Origin: Rubrobacter sp.
Lineage (GTDB): Bacteria; Actinomycetota; Rubrobacteria; Rubrobacterales; Rubrobacteraceae
Assembly: GCA_020253895.1 (NCBI GenBank)
Contig: JADDKG010000050.1
Coordinates: 1 to 5,911 of the forward strand
DNA length: 5,911 bases
Direction of reading: 5' to 3'
The notes under the pieces are model-generated. The model saw nothing but the letters and a program-made list of their open reading frames with translations. It was not told where the DNA came from and did not search any database. Position numbers and translations under genes: made by a program. Shown here in pieces: positions 1-5,911 of the stretch. The first letter of the stretch is position 1. The number at the start of each line of letters is the position of its first letter.

Positions 1-1
1 C

Positions 2-118
2 ATGGTTAGGGAGGGGGCTGCTGAGCACGATCTGTTTGTGCAGTTGCTCATGCTGAGGGAGAAGCTTAGGGCTTTGGCGGGGCTTGAGCCGCTGTGTGAG
101 CCCAGGGCCCTCCGCTGA
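2..118 (+). CDS. C-terminal end of an unidentified upstream protein (5' partial)
   Basis: This is the only plus-strand frame open from the left edge to a TGA at 116-118. The two other plus frames hit stops at 7-9 and 52-54. The visible 38 residues include a leucine-rich, probably helical stretch (LFVQLLMLREKLRALAGL) and end CEPRALR. An in-frame ATG lies at position 2, but no upstream sequence is available to judge it, so I treat this as the tail of a larger gene. About a quarter of the codons end in T (GTT, GCT, GAT, TTT, CTT, TGT), which is more than in the genes downstream. It lies 42 bases before the first glycosyltransferase in the same direction, so it may belong to the same operon. I do not recognise the family, and it could also be a chance open frame. 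Confidence 0.45.
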   Translation: MVREGAAEHDLFVQLLMLREKLRALAGLEPLCEPRALR

Positions 119-149
119 TAGGAGGCGGTGGCGGGCTCCACGGCTGCTG

Positions 150-154
150 GGAGG
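150..154 (+). promoter_or_regulatory. Ribosome binding site that sets the first glycosyltransferase start
   Basis: GGAGG lies 6 bases before ATG at 161, which is an ideal distance. The longer in-frame option is GTG at 128. It has an AGGAGG at 120-125 but only 2 bases of spacing, which is too close for normal initiation. The protein's conserved beta-strand begins soon after the ATG, so ATG 161 is preferred. Confidence 0.6.
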
Positions 155-160
155 GGGATT

Positions 161-1357
161 ATGAGCCGGATGCTTGCCGGGCCGGGACGGCTGCTGCTGG
201 TGGTGGACTCGTTGGATCTGGGCGGCGCCGAGCGGCACGTCGCGGGGCTGGCGGCGGCCCTGCGGCGTCGGGGGCACGATGTGGTCGTGGCCTGCTCCAC
301 CCGCGGTGCTCTCGCCTCCTCTCTGGAGCAGGAGGGCGTTCCGGTCCTTCCGATGACGCGGCGGCTGGCCAAGCGGCGGTTCAGCCCCGCCTTCGCGCGG
401 GGTCTGAGGCGGCTTCTCTCCGGAGGGGAAAGGTTCGACCTCGTGCACGCCCACGTATACGCCGCTGCGGCGGCCTCTGCCGCGGCGGGCCTGGGGCTTG
501 GGGTGCCGCTCGTGGTTACCGAGCACACCGAGGCCTCGTGGCAGGGGTGGGGAGCCCGGGTGGTAACCCGGTGGTACTGCCGCCGGGCCCGGCACGTCAT
601 CGCCGTCTCCACCCCCATCCGGCGGCGGCTCATCGGCCGGGACGGTGTTCCCCCGGAGAAGATCAGCGTGATCCCAACCGCGCTGCCGGAGATAGAGCCG
701 CCTGGGGCGGACTCCATGGAGGTCGCGGTCAAGGGAAACGGCCGCCTCGCCGGTGTGGTGGCCCGCCTGCAGCCGGAGAAGGGGGTGGCGGCCTTCCTTG
801 AGGCGGTGGCCCGCATCGCGCCGCGCGTTCCCGGCGTGCGGTTCGTGGTCGTCGGGGACGGGCCGCTGCGGGAGGAGCTGGTGGGGATGGCCGGACGTCT
901 CGGCCTGCGGGGTAGGGTGCGGTTCTTGGGCTTCAGGCCCGACGCCCGGGAGATCATTCGTCATCTCGACGTGCTCGTGGTACCCTCTCTGACGGAGGGG
1001 TCGCCGCTGGTCGTGCTGGAGGCTATGGCCGCCGGGGTGCCCGTGGTGGCCAGCGCCGTGGGCGGGATACCGGATCAGATCCGGCACGGCAGGGAGGGGC
1101 TGCTGGTTCCGACCGGGGACCCGGTCGCGCTCGGGGAAGCGATGCTCTCCCTGCTGAGGGACCCGGCATACGCCCGCAGGATAGGAGCCGCCGGGCGCCG
1201 GAGAGCCGTCTCGGACTTCGGGCACGACCGGATGGTAAGCCGCATCGAGTCCGTCTACCGGGCCGTCCTGGCCGGCCGCTCCGGAGCGGGGTTGGCGCCG
1301 GGTGAGCCGGGTGAGGAGAGGCCGCCGGTGAGTGACCTCAGGCCCCCTTCGTCATAG
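161..1357 (+). CDS. Family 4 glycosyltransferase (GT-B fold)
   Basis: This is a retaining glycosyltransferase that probably transfers a sugar from a nucleotide-sugar donor to a growing glycan or lipid-linked acceptor at the cytoplasmic membrane face. With the ATG at 161 it has 398 residues, normal for the family. The N-terminal acceptor domain opens with a hydrophobic strand (LLLVVDSL) and the GGAE motif at residues 21-24. VTEHTE (119-124) and VIAVS (146-150) follow in typical positions. The C-terminal donor domain starts near residue 195 with ARLQPEKG (201-208; R202 and K207 probably bind donor phosphates). It continues through VVGDGP (230-235) to the EX7E motif (E279 and E287 in EGSPLVVLE). 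The last 28 residues form a Gly/Pro/Arg-rich tail outside the fold. No signal peptide or clear membrane span is visible. Sugar and acceptor cannot be read from sequence. Family assignment is firm and the pathway role is inferred. Confidence 0.93.
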   Translation: MSRMLAGPGRLLLVVDSLDLGGAERHVAGLAAALRRRGHDVVVACSTRGALASSLEQEGVPVLPMTRRLAKRRFSPAFARGLRRLLSGGERFDLVHAHVYAAAAASAAAGLGLGVPLVVTEHTEASWQGWGARVVTRWYCRRARHVIAVSTPIRRRLIGRDGVPPEKISVIPTALPEIEPPGADSMEVAVKGNGRLAGVVARLQPEKGVAAFLEAVARIAPRVPGVRFVVVGDGPLREELVGMAGRLGLRGRVRFLGFRPDAREIIRHLDVLVVPSLTEGSPLVVLEAMAAGVPVVASAVGGIPDQIRHGREGLLVPTGDPVALGEAMLSLLRDPAYARRIGAAGRRRAVSDFGHDRMVSRIESVYRAVLAGRSGAGLAPGEPGEERPPVSDLRPPSS

Positions 1358-1375
1358 GCGTCCGGCCGGACGCCT
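1356..1375. terminator. Perfect 20-bp palindrome after the first glycosyltransferase; possible U-less terminator or operator
   Basis: AGGCGTCCGGCCGGACGCCT is a perfect inverted repeat that begins inside the TAG stop of the upstream gene. As RNA it would fold into an 8-bp stem with a GGCC loop. No T-tract follows (GACAAAGC), so it is not a classical intrinsic terminator. Hairpins without U-tracts are reported as terminators in actinobacteria. As duplex DNA, a symmetric 20-mer could instead bind a dimeric regulator. CTGACA at 1374-1379 resembles a -35 box, but I see no good -10 at 16-18 bases, so promoter overlap is only suggested. The symmetry is certain and the function is not. Confidence 0.4.
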
Positions 1376-1408
1376 GACAAAGCATGTGAGCGATGCAGGC
1401 AACGTGAG

Positions 1409-1414
1409 AGGAGG
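1409..1414 (+). promoter_or_regulatory. Strong ribosome binding site supporting a TTG start
   Basis: AGGAGG, within AGAGGAGGT, ends 6 bases before TTG at 1421. This near-perfect Shine-Dalgarno match is why the rare TTG is taken as the start of the second glycosyltransferase. The first in-frame ATG (codon 19, at 1475) would remove the opening beta-strand and has no comparable site. Confidence 0.7.
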
Positions 1415-1420
1415 TATTGT

Positions 1421-2589
<1,169 letters not shown>

Positions 2590-2617
<28 letters not shown>

Positions 2618-3399
2618 CCCAGGAGGATCAGCTCCTCTCCGGCGTACCGGTCGAAGGTTCGGCGGGCCTCCGGGCCGAAGTAGTTGCGCCAGTCCCCGGC
2701 CACCCCCTTGCGGAGGAAGCTGCTCCTGTCCTCCTCCCCGGGCCTCCGCCGGGCCTGGCGCTCGAAGGAGAACTCCTCGGCTATGGCGGAGGCCCGCTCC
2801 GGGGGGAGCCGCTCCCCGGTGAGCTCCCGGAACACCCGCCGGAGCTCGCCGGGGGTGTCCCGCAGGAGGTCCTCGTAGCGGACGTGCACCGCTTCCTTGC
2901 GTCCCCACCAGCGGCGCACGAAGTCGCTCCAGGAGAAGGCCGGGTCGTGCGGGCGGGTGAAGGCGTACTCGATGAACGCTGGAAGGTTTTTCCGGACGTC
3001 CTCGTAGTCGTCGAGGGGAAGCTCCCGCCGGGACCTCGCCACCTGCAGCGCGTTGAGGCCGTGGGGGATCAGCTGCTGGTGGTACCAGGAGACCATTACG
3101 TCCCGGCCGTCCCGCCACACGACTACCACGTTCTTTATCCCTCCGGGCCGGAGGTAGTGGCCGTGCATTATGGAGGGCCGGAGGACCGGGAACCGGTTTC
3201 TGGGGAAGGGAACCCCTAGCGCCCGGCCGAGCATCTGCCCGACCCAGGTGCCGCCGGACTTGGGGAACTCGTTGACCACGTAGAGCGGCACGGGACCGGA
3301 GAGCAGGTGCACCATCCCGAGCCTGATGAGCTGGTTTGCCCGGTAGGCGAGCATTCCGGGCACTCCGGTCAATCCTCCCAGCCTGCCGGGCTTGCTCAA
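2590..3399 (-). CDS. PAPS-dependent sulfotransferase (Sulfotransfer_1, cytosolic SULT-like)
   Basis: Transfers a sulfuryl group from PAPS to a hydroxyl or amine, releasing PAP. All three family signatures are present in order. The 5'-phosphosulfate loop is FPKSGGTW (45-52, catalytic K47). The 3'-phosphate site is RDGRDVMVS (96-104, R96 and S104). The C-terminal motif is RKGVAGDW (230-237). H79 or H81 in MHGHYL is the likely catalytic base. YEDLL (175-179) is also typical. The RKGxxGDW motif makes it closer to eukaryotic cytosolic SULTs than to Golgi carbohydrate sulfotransferases. Length is 269 residues, close to the family's 280-300. There is no signal peptide. The TTG start at 3399 overlaps the upstream stop as TTGA; GTG 3363 (GGGAGG 10 bases upstream) or ATG 3354 are alternatives that keep all motifs. 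Neighbouring glycosyltransferases hint at a glycan or glycolipid acceptor, but nothing in the protein proves the substrate. Confidence 0.93.
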
Positions 3400-4358
3400 G
3401 ACTCCCGGGCGACCCGCAGCACGATCTTGCCCCGCCCGTGCCCCGAGTCGAGCCGCTCGTGCGCCTTTGCGACCTCGCCGAGGTCCAGCACCTCGTCTAT
3501 GAGGGGACGCATCTGGCCTCGCTCCAGGAGGATAGCCATCTCCTCCAGCCGCTCCCGCTCCCGGGTGAGCAGCACCCCGTAGAGCGCCTGGTTCTTCATG
3601 TACATGCCGGTGAGGTCGCCCTGGGCGCCGAGGATGGTGGCCATGCGCCCGAAGGGGGCGGTCGCCTCGATGCTCCGGGCGACGGTCTCGCCACCCACGG
3701 TGTCGAAGACGGCGTCGGCCCCAACGCCCCCGGTGTCCTCTAGCACCGCCCCGGCTACGTCGTCGCTGGTGTAGTCCAGCGCCACGTCGGCGCCGAGCTC
3801 CTTGAGGGTCTTCTGGTTGTCCGGGCCGGCGGTGGCGATCACCCGGGCTCCCGAGGCCCGGGCTATCTGGACCGCGAAGGAGCCTACGCCCCCGGCCCCT
3901 CCGTGGATGAGGACGGTCTCCCCGACGCCCACCCCGAGCCGCCGGACTATGGCCTCGTAGGCGGTGCCCCCGGCGAGCGGCACCGCCGCGGCCTCCTCGT
4001 GGGAGAGCGAGGGGGGCTTGAGGGCAACGATGCTTGCGTCGACCACGTGGTACTCGGCGTAGGCCCCGTTAGCCTTGGGGCCGAAGATCTCGGGCGTGTA
4101 GTACACCTCGTCCCCCGGGGAGAACTCCTCCACCCCTGCCCCGACCTCCTCGACCACCCCGGAGACGTCGGCCCCGAGGATGACGGGCGCCTCGAGCCCC
4201 ATGCTGTCCCCGTTGGCCCTGAACTTGGCGTCTATGGGGTTGGCGCTCGCGGCCACCACCCTTACCAGAAGCTCTCCGGGACCGGGCTGCGGCTTTTCCA
4301 CCTCCCGCTCCTCGAGCACCTCCGGTCCGCCGAACCTCGTCGCCACGATAGCGCGCAT
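3396..4358 (-). CDS. Zinc-independent MDR-family NAD(P)-dependent oxidoreductase, quinone oxidoreductase type
   Basis: A 320-residue medium-chain dehydrogenase/reductase. The N-terminal GroES-like domain carries the quinone-reductase pattern ANPIDAKFR (39-47) and LGADVSGVVEEVGAGV (61-76). The Rossmann domain has the nucleotide-binding glycine motif HGGAGGVGSFAVQIARASGA (152-171). FDTVGG (218-223) and the C-terminal GKIVLRV (310-316) are also typical. The zinc-binding cysteines of alcohol dehydrogenases are absent, and the protein contains no cysteine, so NAD(P)H:quinone or enone reduction is more likely than alcohol oxidation. The ATG at 4358 has an excellent AAGGAGGT 9 bases upstream (4368-4375). 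It is first in a two-gene unit with the sulfotransferase and is transcribed divergently from the coiled-coil gene. The true substrate is unknown, since this family is catalytically broad. Its link to sulfation may be only co-transcription. Confidence 0.93.
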   Translation of the reverse strand: MRAIVATRFGGPEVLEEREVEKPQPGPGELLVRVVAASANPIDAKFRANGDSMGLEAPVILGADVSGVVEEVGAGVEEFSPGDEVYYTPEIFGPKANGAYAEYHVVDASIVALKPPSLSHEEAAAVPLAGGTAYEAIVRRLGVGVGETVLIHGGAGGVGSFAVQIARASGARVIATAGPDNQKTLKELGADVALDYTSDDVAGAVLEDTGGVGADAVFDTVGGETVARSIEATAPFGRMATILGAQGDLTGMYMKNQALYGVLLTRERERLEEMAILLERGQMRPLIDEVLDLGEVAKAHERLDSGHGRGKIVLRVARES

Positions 4359-4489
4359 GTATTACCGACCTCCTTGCGGTTTCTGCGTGGGCTTCTCCCG
4401 CTTCGCTCCCCGGGCAGTATTCCCGACTACCCCAGGCTCCAAACGGGTAGAATGAGGCCGGAAAGGCGGCTCGCACGAGGAGGAGATCC
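4359..4489. promoter_or_regulatory. Divergent intergenic region with promoters for both flanking genes
   Basis: This 131-base gap must hold the start signals for the oxidoreductase operon (leftward) and the helical-repeat gene (rightward). For the rightward gene, TAGAAT at 4448-4453 matches five of six bases of the -10 consensus. A weak CCGACT at 4423-4428 could be a -35 with a long 19-base spacer. AGGAGG at 4478-4483 lies 6 bases before ATG 4490. For the leftward gene AAGGAGGT is clear, but I found only poor -35/-10 candidates. Two similar 10-mers on the minus strand (GGAGCGAAGC, GGGAGAAGCC) lie in the oxidoreductase leader. No known riboswitch was recognised. Confidence 0.5.
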
Positions 4490-5032
4490 ATGCCCGAAGG
4501 GAACCCCGCGGAGGCGGCCCAGCGGCTCACGGAGGCTTTCGGTGAGTCCTACCGGAAGGTGATGCAGGAGGCGGTGGAAGCCCAACAGCGGAACTTCCGC
4601 CTCGCGCAGGAGTGGGCCGAGGGGGTTGTGGGGGTGCTGGAGAGCCAGGCGGAGGCGACCCGGGCGCTCACCCGGGCGATGGAGTCCTACGTGAGGGTGG
4701 TGGAGGAGGCCCTGCGCAGCCAGGAGCGGACTAACCGCACCCTGAGCGAGAACCTGGAAGCCTACCGGGAGGTGGTGGAGCGGGTTTCAGCCCTGCAGGA
4801 GAGAAACTCGGAGCTGGCCGAGCGGCTGATGGGGGGCTTCTCTGCGGAGATACGGGAGCAGGTCGAGGGCAGCCGGAGGCTCTTCGAGAGCCTGATGGAG
4901 GGCTCCGGGACCCAGATGGAGGCCTTCCAGGAGATGCTCGCCGGGGCGATGGAGTCCTACGTGCGCCTCCTGAACGCGCCCTTCGCCCTCTACCAGAAGA
5001 ACCTGGAGGCGATGGGCAGGAGGGAGGAGTAG
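4490..5032 (+). CDS. Uncharacterised helical (coiled-coil/phasin-like) repeat protein
   Basis: I do not recognise a specific family. The 180-residue product is predicted almost entirely helical. It is rich in Glu, Arg, Gln, Ala, Leu and Met, contains no Cys, His or Asp and only one Trp, and its prolines occur only near the ends (2, 6, 164). A cryptic repeat, E-[S/A]-Y-x2-[VL]-[VML] with Gln, Arg/Lys and Asn/Thr about 11, 13 and 14 residues later, centres on Y21, Y67, Y92 and Y157. Weaker copies are at W42, F117 and F132. Several are spaced exactly 25 residues apart. There is no signal peptide or membrane span, so it is probably cytosolic. Amphipathic repeats of this kind suit surface-binding proteins such as phasins or apolipoprotein-like proteins, or a filament-forming coiled coil, but no polyhydroxyalkanoate genes are visible. 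ATG 4490 has AGGAGG 6 bases upstream. A membrane peptide gene follows 78 bases downstream on the same strand. Confidence 0.85.
   Translation: MPEGNPAEAAQRLTEAFGESYRKVMQEAVEAQQRNFRLAQEWAEGVVGVLESQAEATRALTRAMESYVRVVEEALRSQERTNRTLSENLEAYREVVERVSALQERNSELAERLMGGFSAEIREQVEGSRRLFESLMEGSGTQMEAFQEMLAGAMESYVRLLNAPFALYQKNLEAMGRREE
4674..4693 (+). repeat. 20-bp direct repeat, copy 1
   Basis: GGGCGATGGAGTCCTACGTG recurs identically 270 bp downstream. It encodes AMESYV around Y67 of the helical protein. Because 270 bp is exactly 90 codons, both copies are read in the same frame, and identity extends through the synonymous positions. Confidence 0.85.
4944..4963 (+). repeat. 20-bp direct repeat, copy 2
   Basis: Identical to the copy at 4674-4693 and encodes AMESYV around Y157. 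The sequence diverges immediately on both sides (AGG versus CGC downstream), so the duplicated or conserved unit is short. Confidence 0.85.
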
Positions 5033-5041
5033 GCCGAAACC

Positions 5042-5083
5042 CTACGTGGGCTGCCGCGTAGCAACCGGGTGAGATACCCGCGT
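5042..5083 (+). terminator. Two adjacent hairpins between the helical protein and YqaE-type genes
   Basis: CTACGTGG (5042-5049) pairs with CCGCGTAG (5054-5061) through an 8-bp stem with one G-T pair and a GCTG loop. Next, CGGGT (5066-5070) pairs with ACCCG (5076-5080) around GAGAT, and can extend by AC/GT with one bulged C. CTTT follows. The second hairpin is a weak intrinsic terminator candidate. Alternatively both could attenuate or stabilise a two-gene transcript. I saw no convincing promoter in the remaining leader. Confidence 0.35.
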
Positions 5084-5110
5084 CTTTCCGAGAGGAGGGC
5101 CTGAGGCTCG

Positions 5111-5269
5111 ATGGATCTTCTGCGCATAATCGTTGCCATCCTGCTGCCCCCGCTGGGGGTGTTCCTGCAGGTGGGTTTCGGGAAGCACTTCTGGATCAAC
5201 ATACTCCTGACGATCCTGGGTTACATCCCCGGCATCGTCCACGCGGTCTGGGTGATCGCGAAGTACTAG
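5111..5269 (+). CDS. Pmp3/YqaE (UPF0057) family small membrane protein
   Basis: A 52-residue hydrophobic peptide, MDLLRIIVAILLPP then LGVFLQVGFGKHFWINILLT and on to VWVIAKY. The PPLGVFLQVG segment (13-22) matches the family signature, and length and two-helix layout (about 3-21 and 29-50, separated by a short GKH turn) match too. It would sit in the cytoplasmic membrane. Yeast Pmp3 affects membrane potential and salt tolerance, and plant homologues are cold- and salt-induced; the bacterial role is largely unknown. An in-frame TGA at 5102 rules out a longer start. AGGAGG at 5093-5098 is 12 bases from the ATG, longer than ideal; GAGG at 5103-5106 is closer but weaker. It follows the helical-repeat gene and may share its transcript. 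Its stop shares CTAG with the convergent phosphatase gene. Confidence 0.92.
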   Translation: MDLLRIIVAILLPPLGVFLQVGFGKHFWINILLTILGYIPGIVHAVWVIAKY

Positions 5270-5911
5270 CCGTCCTCCGCGGCCGGCTGTCCCCCGAGCA
5301 GGCGCAGCACCTCGGGCAGCAGGCGCCGGGTGGTGCTCAGGGCCTCCCCGCCGTAGATGGTCTCCTCCCCCGACCAGTCCCCGAAGTAGCCGCCGGCCTC
5401 GCGCAGGATGGGCGGGAAGGGGGCGCAGTCCCACGGGTTCATGACCGGGTCGAGCATGATGTCGGCCCGGCCGGTGGCCACGAGGGCGTGGCCGTAGGCG
5501 TCCGACCAGCCCCGGCAGGAGCCCACGCTCCTTAAGACCCGTTCCCACTCCCGGTCCCGTCCGTGGCGCCCGAAGCTTCTGGCATCGGTGAAGGCGCACA
5601 GCGCCCGCCCGAGGTCTTCCGTCGCCGAGACCCGGACCCGCCGACCGTTCAGAAAACACCCCTCCCCGCTGGCGGCGCAGACCATCTCTTCCAGGGCCGG
5701 GAAGTAGGCGGCCCCGGCCTCGCAGCGCCCCTCAACCTCGAGTCCCACGAGGACCGCGTACAGCGGCACCCCCCTGGCGAACGCCCGCGTCCCGTCGATG
5801 GGGTCCACGATCCAGCGCGCCGACGCCCCCTCCCCGCTCTCGCCCTCCTCCTCGCCCACGATCCCATACCCCGGGTAGCGCTCCCGGATCTGGCGCCGGA
5901 GCAGCGCCTCC
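5266..5911 (-). CDS. Inositol monophosphatase-superfamily phosphatase, probably histidinol-phosphatase type (5' partial)
   Basis: A Mg2+-dependent, lithium-sensitive-type sugar/alcohol phosphatase. The frame is open to the right edge, so the true start lies outside; 214 residues are visible of the roughly 260-270 usual. Counting visible residues, the metal-binding GEE is at 19-21 and WIVDPIDGT at 33-41 (D36 and D39 bind metal). The C-terminal site is NPWDCAPFPPILREAGG, with the conserved WD aspartate. The first in-frame GTG inside the window (5859) would remove sequence that reads well as family protein (RYPGYGIVGEE), so it is not the start. RGVPLY after the DPIDGT motif and DPVMNPWD resemble actinobacterial HisN-type histidinol-phosphate phosphatases. 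Generic inositol monophosphatase or, less likely, a CysQ-type PAP phosphatase remains possible. It is convergent with the Pmp3-like gene and overlaps it by 4 bases. Confidence 0.88.
   Translation of the reverse strand, partial: EALLRRQIRERYPGYGIVGEEEGESGEGASARWIVDPIDGTRAFARGVPLYAVLVGLEVEGRCEAGAAYFPALEEMVCAASGEGCFLNGRRVRVSATEDLGRALCAFTDARSFGRHGRDREWERVLRSVGSCRGWSDAYGHALVATGRADIMLDPVMNPWDCAPFPPILREAGGYFGDWSGEETIYGGEALSTTRRLLPEVLRLLGGQPAAEDG

Noticed and set aside
128..160. GTG at 128 as the start of the first glycosyltransferase
   Set aside because: The AGGAGG at 120-125 is only 2 bases away, and the added residues (MAGSTAAGRGI) are not part of the fold. ATG 161 has better spacing. It is not fully excluded.
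1374..1402. Promoter with -35 CTGACA before the second glycosyltransferase
   Set aside because: The -35-like hexamer is good, but at 16-18 bases only GC-rich sequence such as AGGCAA is found, so no -10 can be supported.
4359..4440. Riboswitch or structured leader for the oxidoreductase operon
   Set aside because: GC-rich short repeats are present, but I could not match them to a known riboswitch core or build a convincing multi-stem fold.
3903..4562. 219-residue plus-strand frame antisense to the oxidoreductase
   Set aside because: It is a shadow of a well-supported MDR gene, runs across the divergent promoter region into another gene, and has no domain.
5042..5659. 205-residue minus-strand frame across the Pmp3-like gene and the phosphatase
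   Set aside because: It is out of frame with the phosphatase motifs and antisense to a clear Pmp3 family peptide; its composition is low-complexity.

Overview
The window is very GC-rich, with G/C at most third codon positions, GTG/TTG starts and strong AGGAGG-type ribosome binding sites. This suggests a high-GC actinobacterium. A Rubrobacter-like thermotolerant lineage is plausible but is an inference, because no rRNA or other taxonomic marker is present. Gene density is high, and no gap between genes is longer than about 130 bases.

Left part (1-2617, plus strand): the C-terminal tail of an unidentified upstream gene is followed by two GT-B fold family-4 glycosyltransferase genes, both of 398 codons. 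They are separated by a 63-base gap holding a perfect 20-bp palindrome. This looks like one end of a surface polysaccharide or glycolipid locus.

Middle (2590-4358, minus strand): a zinc-independent NAD(P)H/quinone-type oxidoreductase is followed, with a 4-base TTGA overlap, by a PAPS-dependent sulfotransferase resembling eukaryotic cytosolic enzymes. The sulfotransferase runs tail-to-tail into the second glycosyltransferase with a 28-bp coding overlap. One reading is that the glycosyltransferases build a glycan and the sulfotransferase decorates it. That is inferred from proximity only.

Right part (4359-5911): a 131-base divergent promoter region precedes an unrecognised, almost entirely helical 180-aa protein with a cryptic repeat built around aromatic residues, then a 52-aa Pmp3/YqaE-family membrane peptide. 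The latter shares a 4-base CTAG stop with a convergent, incomplete inositol monophosphatase-superfamily gene (probably histidinol-phosphatase type) that runs off the right edge.

No tRNA, rRNA, CRISPR array, insertion sequence or attachment site was seen. No complete novel system can be demonstrated. The most unusual items are the repeat protein, the sulfotransferase beside glycosyltransferases, and the two overlapping convergent gene ends.
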